A stretch of 64,000 nucleotides of DNA from Nonlabens marinus S1-08 (GTDB lineage Bacteria; Bacteroidota; Bacteroidia; Flavobacteriales; Flavobacteriaceae). Within the stretch, counting starts at the first letter, position 1. The number at the start of each line of letters is the position of its first letter. The notes below the pieces were generated by a model. It worked only from the letters and a program-made list of their open reading frames with translations, made no database searches and had not been told where the DNA came from. The translations under genes and the position numbers were made by a program. Below are positions 1 to 8,168 of this stretch, one piece after another. The stretch spans positions 1,240,001 to 1,304,000 of the forward strand of contig NZ_AP014548.1 of the NCBI RefSeq assembly GCF_000831385.1, in the 5' to 3' direction.

Positions 1-1051
1 AATCGATTATCTGGCCATCCATAGTCATAAGTTCAACACTAAAATCAGGTTGAATTTCATATTTGAAAAATTGTCCATTATACTCCACAGTTCCTTCTGG
101 TTCATATCCATCAACGCTTACCCCAAATGTCGTGTTAGGGTTATTATTAGTAGTGCTATGATTAATCTTAGGCTCCATTTGAGTCACTTCCTTACCACAA
201 CTAATAACAAGCAATGCAAGAACTGGAAGGATAGCAAGACTTCTTAAAAGTCCAGCAGTTTGTGAAGTTTGTGTTTTCATAATGGTAAATCTTTTTTTGA
301 TGATGGGAAAATTAAAGGTGTTTGCCAATGTGCGGTTTTGACTTTTTGCGGCATATTGAAGTAGTGTTTCTTGGTAGGTTTTTACATCCACCTCTTGAGC
401 TATAACGGCTTGATCTGCTAGAAATTCGTGATTTAGCTTTATCGAATACTTTATTACATATATCAACGGATTAAACCAGGCTAATACCAGTAGTAATTCA
501 ATCAGAAAAATATCAATGCTGTGCTTTTGATCTAAATGGGCTTTTTCATGCTGCAAGACCTCTAGTGGAATTTTCCCAGCATGATAATCTTTTCTATTGA
601 CATAAATGGTATTCCAAAAAGAATGAGGAACGACAACTTTTGGTCTCAAAATCAGTCTGTAATTTTGGAAGCTATCTAGTTGATCGGTTGACTTTAAACG
701 AAGTCCGTTTAGGTTTTTGACAAACCGGAAAAGCATGATCAGTAAACCAATGACATAAACAGCAACTATCACTGAAGTCCAGTCGATGGTAAATATATTA
801 TCTACCGCAACTGTTTCCATCGGTACTTGGGATACTTGTTCAAAGGTTGGCAATGGTCTGTTAGATTCTATAGTTGGTAATGGCAGCACCACTGTCTTAA
901 CAACCATAAATGGAATCACTACAGAAACCACTATAGCTGCAAGCAAATACATTCTCTTGAATTGATGCCAGCTGGTATTTTCCAATAATAGTTTATACAC
1001 TAGCCATAGGACAAGCAGGCAAATCGAGCTGTTTATAAGTAAGTGTTGCAT
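1..1051 (-). CDS. BlaR1-like M56 family metallopeptidase (third tandem copy, partial)
   Basis: Start ATG lies at 1051-1049 and the frame stays open to the window edge, so the C-terminus is missing. The visible ~350 residues have the BlaR1/MecR1 layout: N-terminal membrane helices, a cytoplasmic loop with a HEKAH zinc motif near residue 168, a second-helix HEFLADQ motif that supplies the third ligand, and a further hydrophobic segment ending in LLVISCG. It is nearly identical in its first ~270 residues to the next gene, then diverges. It is the distal gene of a BlaI-M56 operon. Role inferred from family: a membrane sensor protease that inactivates the BlaI-type repressor. Its inducer is unknown, and no beta-lactamase gene lies nearby. 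Confidence 0.85.
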   Translation of the reverse strand, partial: MQHLLINSSICLLVLWLVYKLLLENTSWHQFKRMYLLAAIVVSVVIPFMVVKTVVLPLPTIESNRPLPTFEQVSQVPMETVAVDNIFTIDWTSVIVAVYVIGLLIMLFRFVKNLNGLRLKSTDQLDSFQNYRLILRPKVVVPHSFWNTIYVNRKDYHAGKIPLEVLQHEKAHLDQKHSIDIFLIELLLVLAWFNPLIYVIKYSIKLNHEFLADQAVIAQEVDVKTYQETLLQYAAKSQNRTLANTFNFPIIKKRFTIMKTQTSQTAGLLRSLAILPVLALLVISCGKEVTQMEPKINHSTTNNNPNTTFGVSVDGYEPEGTVEYNGQFFKYEIQPDFSVELMTMDGQIID

Positions 1052-1088
1052 GGTGTGGATTTTTACTTTTTGAAACGAGAACTAGTAT

Positions 1089-3068
1089 TTATTTGATACC
1101 CACCTTATTTCTAAACGTTCGTTCAAAACCATTCTTTGTGAATAGGCTTACTTGAAACGGCTGTGGAAATCTGGAAGATCTGGCATTTTTGTAGACTTTA
1201 CTTTTAGTAAAATGTATAAAATCATTGTAGGTATATTGCTCCAGAACGTTGTTGTCAATTACCTTACCATCGATCCAAACTGCATATTCGGACTTATTTT
1301 TGAGTCCTTCAAATTGTTTCAGGCTGGGTTGATTGGGTTGCACCTCGTTCAGATCAAAAGAAAGCATTGCTGGCAGTTTTTCAACACTGCTTTTTTGCGA
1401 CGGTGACATTTGCGCATAGATTTTTGTCATTTTTTCCAAATCAGAATTTTTCCAAATCCGATCACTGCCTTTATAAGAATTCCGAATCAGCTCTTTGTAT
1501 TCAGCCATCATTTGTTTTGTTGGATGAGTAGAATCCTGTCTTTGAATCGTATTCACAGCATATAACTTACCTGCAACCTCATTTGTTACTGACTTTACAG
1601 AGGATTGTAGAGCTTGCTCCAGCGATTTGTTTTTTTGCGCTGGTGGCGGTGACGGTATTTGAAGAAAGGGCTTGATCTCAACATTTTTACCATTTATTTT
1701 TTCAAAATCTACAATTTCGTTTAATTCATTAATGAAAACCTTTTCATATAAATTTGAAGCAAAGTAATATGACTTGTTCTCGAATACTGCCTCACCAGAA
1801 ACAACCAAAATATCATCCTTGAGCTCATTTTTTAGTTTTTGAAGTTCATCCGCTGTATAAAAGTTAGCGTCACCATCATATATTATTTTACCTGAATCTG
1901 ACTTATAAAATAATTTAGTTGTTGAAGGTATTTTATTGCCTCGAATAATTTCAGGCTCTTCTTCCACTATTTCAACTTCTTCAATTTCAATAATTTCAAT
2001 CTTGTGTCCTTGAGCCTCTAAATCCTTTTCGTTACCGTCAGAATCGTAAAATTTAATTTTATCTTCTGTTCTTTTGAAGGTATATTTTTGATCGTCAATT
2101 GTGATAGTTCCTTCTTTTCTTTGTGTGTCAATATAAATAGGCTTGCGTTTTTCTTCAGGTGTTTCCTCCACAATCTCAATAACCTCAGGTTCAACAACAA
2201 ATTCTTCTTGTCCACAACTAATAAGGAGTAACGCAAGAACTGGTATTATAGCAAGACTTCTTAAGAGTCCGCTGGCGGTGGTTGTATTTGTTTTCATAAT
2301 GGTAAATCTTTTTTTGATTAATGGAAAATTAAATGTGTTTGCCAATGTGCGGTTTTGACTTTTTGCGGCATATTGAAGTAGTGTTTCTTGGTAGGTTTTT
2401 ACATCCACCTCTTGAGCTATAACGGCTTGATCTGCTAGAAATTCGTGATTTAGCTTTATCGAATACTTTATCACATATATCAACGGATTAAACCAGGCTA
2501 ATACCAGTAGTAATTCAATCAGAAAAATATCAATGCTGTGCTTTTGATCTAAATGGGCTTTTTCATGCTGCAAGACCTCTAGTGGAATTTTCCCAGCTTG
2601 ATAATCTTTTCTATTGACATAAATGGTATTCCAAAAAGAATGAGGAACGACAACTTTTGGTCTCAAAATCAGTTTGTAATTTTGGAAGCTATCTAGTTGA
2701 TCGGTTGACTTTAAACGAAGTCCGTTTAGGTTTTTGACAAACCGGTAAAGCATGATCAGTAAACCAATGACATAAACAGCAACTATCATTGAAGTCCAGT
2801 CGATGGTAAATGTATTCTCTACGGCAATTGTTTCCATCGGTACTTGGGATACTTGTTCAATGGTTGGCAACGGTCTGTTAGATTCTAAACTGGGTAATGG
2901 CAGCACCACTGTCTTAACAACCATAAATGGAATCACTACAGAAATCACTATAGCTGCAAGCAAATACATTCTCTTGAATTGATGCAAGCTGGTATTTTCC
3001 AATAGTAGTTTGTAAACTAACCAGAGAACGAATAAGCAAATGGAGCTATTGATGAGGTGGTCGAGCAT
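1089..3068 (-). CDS. BlaR1-like M56 family metallopeptidase (second tandem copy)
   Basis: 659 aa. Transmembrane helices lie at about 5-23, 35-55, 93-110 and 180-203, with the zinc motif HEKAH at 168-172 and HEFLADQ from 208. A final hydrophobic segment ends in LLISCG near residue 285, followed by a ~370-residue extracytoplasmic region rich in acidic residues and short beta-like segments. That C-terminal part does not look like the penicillin-binding domain of true BlaR1, so the sensed ligand is probably not a beta-lactam. Only 13 nt separate it from the upstream paralogue, so both are probably cotranscribed with the repressor. Family identification is firm; function is inferred. Confidence 0.88.
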   Translation of the reverse strand: MLDHLINSSICLFVLWLVYKLLLENTSLHQFKRMYLLAAIVISVVIPFMVVKTVVLPLPSLESNRPLPTIEQVSQVPMETIAVENTFTIDWTSMIVAVYVIGLLIMLYRFVKNLNGLRLKSTDQLDSFQNYKLILRPKVVVPHSFWNTIYVNRKDYQAGKIPLEVLQHEKAHLDQKHSIDIFLIELLLVLAWFNPLIYVIKYSIKLNHEFLADQAVIAQEVDVKTYQETLLQYAAKSQNRTLANTFNFPLIKKRFTIMKTNTTTASGLLRSLAIIPVLALLLISCGQEEFVVEPEVIEIVEETPEEKRKPIYIDTQRKEGTITIDDQKYTFKRTEDKIKFYDSDGNEKDLEAQGHKIEIIEIEEVEIVEEEPEIIRGNKIPSTTKLFYKSDSGKIIYDGDANFYTADELQKLKNELKDDILVVSGEAVFENKSYYFASNLYEKVFINELNEIVDFEKINGKNVEIKPFLQIPSPPPAQKNKSLEQALQSSVKSVTNEVAGKLYAVNTIQRQDSTHPTKQMMAEYKELIRNSYKGSDRIWKNSDLEKMTKIYAQMSPSQKSSVEKLPAMLSFDLNEVQPNQPSLKQFEGLKNKSEYAVWIDGKVIDNNVLEQYTYNDFIHFTKSKVYKNARSSRFPQPFQVSLFTKNGFERTFRNKVGIK

Positions 3069-3081
3069 AGTTGGGCTTTAT

Positions 3082-4878
3082 TTAATTTAGCTGACCAGAG
3101 TATTCGATAACTGTTATTCCATTTTCCTTTTTTACTCGGAAGTCATTGATATTCCAATTATCGGGCAAGCTCTTTGCTTGGGCCGTCGAGGCCAACTTCC
3201 CGTTAATTAAAAGCTTAATAGATCCGTTTTGCATTCCTTTTAAAAGAGTTGGTGTATGTGTAAACCAAGGCTGCGGTGGAGGCGGAAGTAACTTTCTTTT
3301 TGCATCAGTCATTATGATTTTGACTGACATGTTTCCATTTGCGTCTGGTAAAATTTGGATGTCTTGCTGTCCTGTGAGTTTAATGGCGCTAACTGCTCCC
3401 TTATATGAAACCTTTCGATCATCTATATAATAGGTCAAATCTTCTTTGTTTGCCTCAATGAATTCTAAAGGGCTCAATGGCGGTGGCGGTGGCGGTAAAA
3501 TGAATTTACTCACATTTATCTTTCCACTGGAAACACCCCTTAAATCAACCACCTCAAAATATTTGTTTAGAAAAAGTTTTCCAGAACGATCTTGAGCATA
3601 ATAATATTTATGCCCATTGACCTCAGCAATTTCACTAATCACAATAACGTCGTCACCATAACTTTTCTTCAAATCAGTAATACTAGATTCAATAGCTTTA
3701 TTACTTTTCAGGTCATAAGTGAAATCTTCGTTTATTGGAGACACGATTCTTTTGCTGTCTGAGATTTTCTTTCCTCTAAACAGCTCGTTATCTTCTACTT
3801 CTCTAATTTCAACCTCTTCAATTTCAATGATCTCATAACCTTGACTTTCTAAATCTTGTTCTTTTCCTTCCTTATCGTAAAATTTGAATTTGTTGTCGAT
3901 TCTTTTAAAAGAATATTTTTTTCCATCTACAGTCACAGTTCCTTCCTTTCTTTGAATATCCAGCATAATACTTTTGCTTTCATCAATTGGCACCTCAACA
4001 ATCTCAATAACCTCAGGTTCAACTACGACTTCTTCCTGTCCGCAGCTAATAACTAGCAGGGCAAGAACTGGAATGATGGCGAGACTTCTTACAAGTCCGC
4101 TGGCGGTGGTGGTGTGTGTTTTCATAATGGTAAATCTTTTTTTGATGATGGGAAAATTAAAGGTGTTGACTAGCGCACGGTTTTGACTGTTGGATGAATA
4201 AGCGAGTAGTGTTTCTTGGTACTCTTTAGTGCCAACGCCATTTGTAAGTACTGCCTGATCTGCTAAAAACTCATGATTGAGCTTCATAGAATATTTAAAG
4301 AGGTACAACAGCGGATTGAACCACATCACAACGATGAGTAGTTCTATAAATAAAATATCAATGCTGTGTTTTTGATCCAAGTGTGCCTTCTCATGTTGCA
4401 ACACTGTGTCTGGGATGGCTCCAGACTTATAGTCGGTTATTGATGCGTATATATTGTTCAAGAACGAGTGCGGGACCTGGACGAGTTCTCTTAGAATCAA
4501 TTTATACTGGGAATATGTGCTCACCTCGTCAGTAGACTTGATTCTCAAGTCATACAGATTTTTGATGAATCGGATTCCCATTAGGAGAACTCCAATACTA
4601 TAAAACCCAAGCAAAACAAGACTCCAATCCCATGTCAAACCTGTTTCCACAACTTCGCTAGGCATCAACTCCATCGCAGTTAAATCAATGGTATTGCCAG
4701 AAGTAAAAGGAACTACAACGGTGCGCACGACAAGAAACGGAATCACGGCAGAGATGACGACAGCAGCTATAAAATAGTATCTCTTAAAATGATGCCAACT
4801 GGTATTTTCTAGTAACAGCTTGTAAACCAACCATAAGCTGAATAAACAAACTGAGCTATTGATAAAAAAATGCTCCAT
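3082..4878 (-). CDS. BlaR1-like M56 family metallopeptidase (first tandem copy)
   Basis: 598 aa, with the same plan as its two downstream paralogues: N-terminal membrane helices, HEKAH at 162-166, the HEFLADQ helix, then a KKRFTIM segment before a hydrophobic stretch ending LLVISCG. The C-terminal ~310 residues contain a proline run near residue 465 and are clearly diverged from the second copy, whereas the catalytic half is well conserved. The gene begins 2 nt after the repressor stop codon, indicating translational coupling. Established role of the family: signal-dependent self-cleavage and repressor inactivation. What signal this copy detects cannot be read from sequence. Confidence 0.88.
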   Translation of the reverse strand: MEHFFINSSVCLFSLWLVYKLLLENTSWHHFKRYYFIAAVVISAVIPFLVVRTVVVPFTSGNTIDLTAMELMPSEVVETGLTWDWSLVLLGFYSIGVLLMGIRFIKNLYDLRIKSTDEVSTYSQYKLILRELVQVPHSFLNNIYASITDYKSGAIPDTVLQHEKAHLDQKHSIDILFIELLIVVMWFNPLLYLFKYSMKLNHEFLADQAVLTNGVGTKEYQETLLAYSSNSQNRALVNTFNFPIIKKRFTIMKTHTTTASGLVRSLAIIPVLALLVISCGQEEVVVEPEVIEIVEVPIDESKSIMLDIQRKEGTVTVDGKKYSFKRIDNKFKFYDKEGKEQDLESQGYEIIEIEEVEIREVEDNELFRGKKISDSKRIVSPINEDFTYDLKSNKAIESSITDLKKSYGDDVIVISEIAEVNGHKYYYAQDRSGKLFLNKYFEVVDLRGVSSGKINVSKFILPPPPPPLSPLEFIEANKEDLTYYIDDRKVSYKGAVSAIKLTGQQDIQILPDANGNMSVKIIMTDAKRKLLPPPPQPWFTHTPTLLKGMQNGSIKLLINGKLASTAQAKSLPDNWNINDFRVKKENGITVIEYSGQLN

Positions 4879-4880
4879 GG

Positions 4881-5246
4881 TTATTGCTCTTTTATTTGGT
4901 CATCGATGATTTTCTTGAGTTCCTTCAACTCCTTTTGGGAGAGATTTGTTTCTTTAGTAAAGAAAGAAGCAAACTGGGCAGAGCTATCATTGAAGAAATT
5001 CTTGATCAGTCCATTGACATGCTTAGAGAAGTAGGCACTTTTTTCAACCAAAGCGAAGTATTGACGGCTGTTGCCTAATAAGTTGTAACCCACAAAACCT
5101 TTATCGGTCATGCGCTTGAGCATCGTGGCGATGGTGGTATTTGCTGGTTTGGGCTCTGGATAAGTGTCCAGTAAATCTTTCATGAATGCTTTTTCCTGCT
5201 TCCACAAGATATTCATCAATTCCTCTTCTGATTTTGATAATTTCAT
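4881..5246 (-). CDS. BlaI/MecI/CopY family transcriptional repressor
   Basis: 121 aa from the ATG at 5246. An upstream in-frame ATG at 5366 is rejected because translation from it would cross the promoter and operators and add an unrelated N-terminus. The N-terminal winged helix (starting LSKSEEELMNILW) and the C-terminal helical dimerisation part ending near KKIIDDQIKEQ match the BlaI/MecI family in order and length. It is the first gene of the operon with three M56 proteases on the minus strand. It presumably binds the two TACAnnTGTA palindromes immediately upstream and represses its own operon until a protease cleaves it. Autoregulation is inferred from site position. Confidence 0.9.
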   Translation of the reverse strand: MKLSKSEEELMNILWKQEKAFMKDLLDTYPEPKPANTTIATMLKRMTDKGFVGYNLLGNSRQYFALVEKSAYFSKHVNGLIKNFFNDSSAQFASFFTKETNLSQKELKELKKIIDDQIKEQ

Positions 5247-5269
5247 CTCTACATATTTAGAAGTAACTC

Positions 5270-5306
5270 TACAAATGTAGAATAATAATTCAATTCTACA
5301 AGTGTA
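5270..5306 (-). promoter_or_regulatory. BlaI-type double operator overlapping the operon promoter
   Basis: Two palindromes fit the BlaI/MecI consensus TACAnnTGTA: TACAAATGTA at 5270-5279 and TACAAGTGTA at 5297-5306, with centres 27 bp apart. Read on the minus strand, operator 1 contains a Bacteroidetes -7 element TACATTTG (5279 to 5272). Operator 2 supplies TTG (5301-5299) 19 nt upstream, the expected -33 spacing. A bound repressor would therefore cover both promoter elements. A weaker half-matching site, TACATATTTA, lies at 5250-5259 just before the start codon. Confidence 0.8.
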
Positions 5307-5376
5307 GAGGTATGAAAAATTCAAATTCCAAACTCCGAAAATCAGACTGTGGTTGTGGAGGTTCATTTGCGCTTAT

Positions 5377-5390
5377 GCCTGCCGGCAGGC
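5377..5390. repeat. Palindromic dispersed-repeat core GCCTGCCGGCAGGC
   Basis: Perfect 14-bp palindrome in the spacer upstream of the BlaI operon. Related TGCCTGC/GCAGGCA sequences form a hairpin at 32159-32180, so it belongs to a family of GC-rich repeats scattered in intergenic DNA. No function can be assigned. Confidence 0.5.
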
Positions 5391-5407
5391 AGGAAAGTGC
5401 AGTACAA

Positions 5408-5435
5408 AAAATCCCGATTATGCAATCGGGATTTT
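5408..5435. terminator. Bidirectional intrinsic terminator
   Basis: A perfect 12-bp stem (AAAATCCCGATT / AATCGGGATTTT) closes a 4-nt ATGC loop and is flanked by A and T runs. It sits downstream of the M20 dipeptidase gene (minus strand) and upstream of the BlaI promoter, so it would insulate the BlaI operon from read-through. Confidence 0.75.
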
Positions 5436-5480
5436 AGCTGATTAAAAATGAGGTCTTGCGATAAGGATTGAGACGGCATC

Positions 5481-5526
5481 CTTTTTTAAGACTCACTGGG
5501 CGCAGCCGAAGTGGGTTTTAAAAAAG
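5481..5526. other. Long hairpin, 17-bp stem with 12-nt GC-rich loop
   Basis: Positions 5481-5497 pair with 5510-5526 over 17 positions with only two G-U wobbles, enclosing the loop GGGCGCAGCCGA. It lies ~150 bp beyond the dipeptidase stop codon. It may be a second terminator-like structure, a structured RNA or a dispersed palindromic element; the sequence alone does not decide. Confidence 0.5.
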
Positions 5527-5573
5527 ATAGAGTCGAAAGCCTGGTGCCGACCCTAGGAGGCAATCGCCTGTAC

Positions 5574-5597
5574 AAAATCAAAATCAAAATCAAAATC
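5574..5597. repeat. AAAATC hexanucleotide microsatellite (four units)
   Basis: Four exact AAAATC units followed by a degenerate A-rich tail to about 5615, in the spacer downstream of the dipeptidase gene. It is a likely slippage-prone simple repeat with no coding consequence. Confidence 0.7.
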
Positions 5598-5671
5598 AAA
5601 AATAAATAATAAAAACCAACTAAGATTGTAGCGGCCTGATCTACATTTGTCTAGATGTCTCACTTAAGTTG

Positions 5672-7060
5672 TTATTTACTTTTAAGTCTGGCGAAATGCT
5701 TGTAAAAATGCGGGATCGTCTCGATGCCTTTTAAATAGTTCCAGATTCCAAAATGCTCGTTAGGCGAGTGGATCGCATCGCTATCTAAACCGAATCCCAT
5801 CAAAATAGACTTAGAATTCAGCTCTTTTTCAAATAAAGCAACAATAGGAATGGAGCCACCGCTGCGTTGTGGAATAGGTGTCTTGCCAAAAGTATCTTCA
5901 TAAGCTGCACTCGCCGCTTGGTATCCTATATAGTCAATGGGCGTGACGTAAGCGGTTCCCCCATGGTGAGGTTTCACTTCAACTTTGACGCTTTCCGGTG
6001 CGATGCTCTCAAAGTGTTTCTTGAAAAGCTCTGTAATTTCTTTCCAGTCTTGATCTGGAACCAGTCGCATGGATATTTTTGCGTACGCTTTACTTGCAAT
6101 AACCGTTTTGGCACCTTCACCCGTATAACCACCCCAAATACCGTTGACGTCAAGGGTTGGGCGTATGCTGTTGCGCTCGTTGGTGGTATAGCCTTTCTCG
6201 CCGTGTTCCTGATTGATGTCTAGGGCTTTATTGTAATCGGTTTGAGAGAAGGGCGCTTTGGCCATTTCGGCGCGTTCTTCCTGACTCAGTTCCTCGACCT
6301 TGTCATAGAATCCTGGAATGGTTATATGGTTGTTCTCGTCGTGCAACGATGCAATCATATCGCATAATACGTTGATGGGATTAGCCACGGCGCCACCATA
6401 TAATCCAGAATGAAGGTCTCGATTAGGGCCTGTAACTTCTACTTCAACATAGCTCAATCCACGCAATCCAGTTGTAATGCTAGGTGTTTCTTTAGAAATC
6501 ATTCCAGTATCTGAGATCAGGATCACGTCGTTTGCCAGTTTTTCACGATTGCGCTCCAGGAACCAGCCCAGTGACTCACTGCCTACTTCTTCCTCACCTT
6601 CAATCATGAATTTGACATTGCAAGGCAATTCGTCGTTGGCCGTCATGTATTCCATTGCCTTAACGTGCATATACATCTGACCTTTGTCGTCACAGGCGCC
6701 GCGAGCGAAAATCGCACCGTCAGGATGTAAGTCGGTTTTCTTGATTACTGGTTCAAATGGAGGGCTGTCCCATAGGTTGATGGGATCTGGTGGTTGCACG
6801 TCGTAATGCCCGTAGACCAATACTGTTGGTAGATTTTTGTCAATGATTTTCTCTCCATACACGATAGGATAACCTGGGGTTTCGCAGATTTCCACATGAT
6901 CACAGCCTGCTTTTTCCAGTTCCGATTTTACGACTTCGCTGGTCTTGATGACATCGTCTTTATAAGCTTTGTCTGCGCTAATGGACGGAATTTTGAGAAG
7001 TTCTATCAGTTCATTTATAAAACGGTCCTTGTGTTGATCAACGTATGCTTTGGTATTCAT
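5672..7060 (-). CDS. M20 family dipeptidase (CNDP-like metallopeptidase)
   Basis: 462 aa, full length for M20 cytosolic nonspecific dipeptidases. Metal-binding motifs are in order: GHYDVQP with His85 and Asp87, ARGACDDKGQ with the bridging Asp near 124-125, the catalytic and ligand glutamates in EGEEEVGSES at 154-163, and a C-terminal HSPNEHF histidine. The central RGLSYVEVEV to DLHSGLYGG section is the dimerisation lid. There is no signal peptide, so it is a cytoplasmic enzyme hydrolysing dipeptides with two divalent metals. It is monocistronic, with its own terminator region downstream. It looks like a chromosomal housekeeping gene outside the mobile region. Confidence 0.93.
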   Translation of the reverse strand: MNTKAYVDQHKDRFINELIELLKIPSISADKAYKDDVIKTSEVVKSELEKAGCDHVEICETPGYPIVYGEKIIDKNLPTVLVYGHYDVQPPDPINLWDSPPFEPVIKKTDLHPDGAIFARGACDDKGQMYMHVKAMEYMTANDELPCNVKFMIEGEEEVGSESLGWFLERNREKLANDVILISDTGMISKETPSITTGLRGLSYVEVEVTGPNRDLHSGLYGGAVANPINVLCDMIASLHDENNHITIPGFYDKVEELSQEERAEMAKAPFSQTDYNKALDINQEHGEKGYTTNERNSIRPTLDVNGIWGGYTGEGAKTVIASKAYAKISMRLVPDQDWKEITELFKKHFESIAPESVKVEVKPHHGGTAYVTPIDYIGYQAASAAYEDTFGKTPIPQRSGGSIPIVALFEKELNSKSILMGFGLDSDAIHSPNEHFGIWNYLKGIETIPHFYKHFARLKSK

Positions 7061-7115
7061 TCAATAAGTGTTTGACGTAAAGATAAGAAGTGAAAAATTT
7101 TCTTTTTACAAAGAA

Positions 7116-7145
7116 TTTGTAATATCGGGAAAGTATGTATATTTG
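7116..7145 (+). promoter_or_regulatory. Bacteroidetes-type promoter of the tRNA-Leu locus
   Basis: TTTG at 7116-7119 and TATATTTG at 7138-7145 (consensus TAnnTTTG) are separated by 18 bp. Transcription would start near 7152, upstream of both the truncated and the intact tRNA-Leu copies. Confidence 0.65.
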
Positions 7146-7171
7146 CCGTCCCAAATAGGGAATACCAGTAT

Positions 7172-7211
7172 GCGGATGTGATGGAACTGGTAGACATGCT
7201 AGACTTAGGAT
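7172..7211 (+). pseudogene. Truncated tRNA-Leu copy (5' half only)
   Basis: Forty bases match the 5' end of the intact tRNA-Leu starting at 7246, with only a few substitutions: acceptor strand, D-arm and the anticodon-loop sequence CTTAGGA. The sequence then turns into AT-rich DNA with no variable arm, T-arm or 3' acceptor strand, so it cannot fold into a tRNA. It lies between the promoter and the functional gene and would be part of the primary transcript. It may be a relic of a tandem duplication or of an element that once integrated here. Confidence 0.7.
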
Positions 7212-7245
7212 TTAACCTAATAAAAGTTCTTAAAATATTGAAAAA

Positions 7246-7327
7246 GCGGATGTGGTGGAACTGGTAGACACGTCAGACTTAGGATCTGATGCCGCGAGGT
7301 GTGCAGGTTCGATTCCTGTCATCCGCA
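7246..7327 (+). tRNA. tRNA-Leu (anticodon UAG)
   Basis: 82 nt. The acceptor stem GCGGATG pairs with CATCCGC, followed by discriminator A. The D-loop contains the GGTAGACA type sequence of class II tRNAs. The anticodon stem CAGA/TCTG encloses CTTAGGA, giving anticodon TAG. A variable arm follows, and the T-arm carries GGTTCGATTCC. CCA is not encoded. tRNA 3' ends are common integration sites, and the metal/ICE region begins right after it. Confidence 0.95.
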
Positions 7328-7354
7328 CTTTTTCAACTGCAAGATTGCAGTCAT

Positions 7355-7383
7355 AAAACCTCTCAATTTTGAGAGGTTTTTTT
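7355..7383 (+). terminator. Intrinsic terminator after tRNA-Leu
   Basis: A perfect 12-bp stem (AAAACCTCTCAA / TTGAGAGGTTTT) with a 2-nt loop is followed by a T run, 28 bp after the tRNA. Just downstream the sequence GGGTACAACATAGGTACAAC contains a directly repeated GGTACAAC, which could be part of an integrase-binding region. Confidence 0.85.
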
Positions 7384-7606
7384 GTTTGGGTACAACATAG
7401 GTACAACATTTCACAGTTTTCCAGTCTCTAATTCATAATGCTACTATACGGTACCAAATGAATATAAAGAACATTTTTTAATTCTAATTTTCATAGAATT
7501 TATAGCTTCTAATAAAGAAAAATAGCTTTTTTGGAACCACTATTAGCATAACAAATAAATGTTAATCTTAATAATAATTGTTAAATTTTTGTAATTTTGC
7601 ATTTAA

Positions 7607-8026
7607 ATGAAGCAATTTATTCACAAATCAATGGCAATTTTTATGGCAGCCGTAGTTCTTATGACTACGATGTCATTTACTATTGATGTGCATTATTGTG
7701 GGGATAAGTTAGTAGATTTTTCATTCATCCAAGATGTTAAGACTTGCGGAATGGAAAAAGCTGAACCTGCTAAGAGCTGTTCTAACTCAATGGTTTCAAA
7801 AAACTCTTGTTGCTCAGATGAACAATTGATTATTGAAGGTCAGGACGATTTAAAACAAGATTTTTCACAACTTACTTTTGAGCAACAAGTATTTGTTGCC
7901 TCTTTTGCTTCCTCATATATCAGTCTTTTTGAAGGAACTGAGTCTAAAGAGATTACATTCTCAGATCACTCGCCCCCATTTATTAGGCGGGACTTGCAGG
8001 TATTGCACCAGACATTCTTAATTTGA
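7607..8026 (+). CDS. HYC_CC_PP family secreted protein
   Basis: 139 aa with an N-terminal signal peptide (hydrophobic residues 8-27). The family-defining motifs are in order: HYCGDKL at 29-35, the Ser-Cys-rich section with CC near residue 68, and HSPP near 121. Small proteins of this type sit directly upstream of CusA-type RND genes in Bacteroidetes and are presumed periplasmic, with Cys/His metal contacts. It is the first gene of the metal block, 142 bp before cusA. A TAATTTTG element at 7592-7599 resembles a -7 box but lacks a well-spaced -33. Exact function is unknown. Confidence 0.8.
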   Translation: MKQFIHKSMAIFMAAVVLMTTMSFTIDVHYCGDKLVDFSFIQDVKTCGMEKAEPAKSCSNSMVSKNSCCSDEQLIIEGQDDLKQDFSQLTFEQQVFVASFASSYISLFEGTESKEITFSDHSPPFIRRDLQVLHQTFLI

Positions 8027-8168
8027 TTTATTAAACAGTACCAGTAGCACTCTAATTGCAACTGGAAAAGCCCAGCGATACATTCGTTTTGGGCACGCTT
8101 TGTTGTTTCTCATTTGTACTGTAAGCAAACCAAAGCATATTTCTATAACTGTTTAATAATCATACCGT

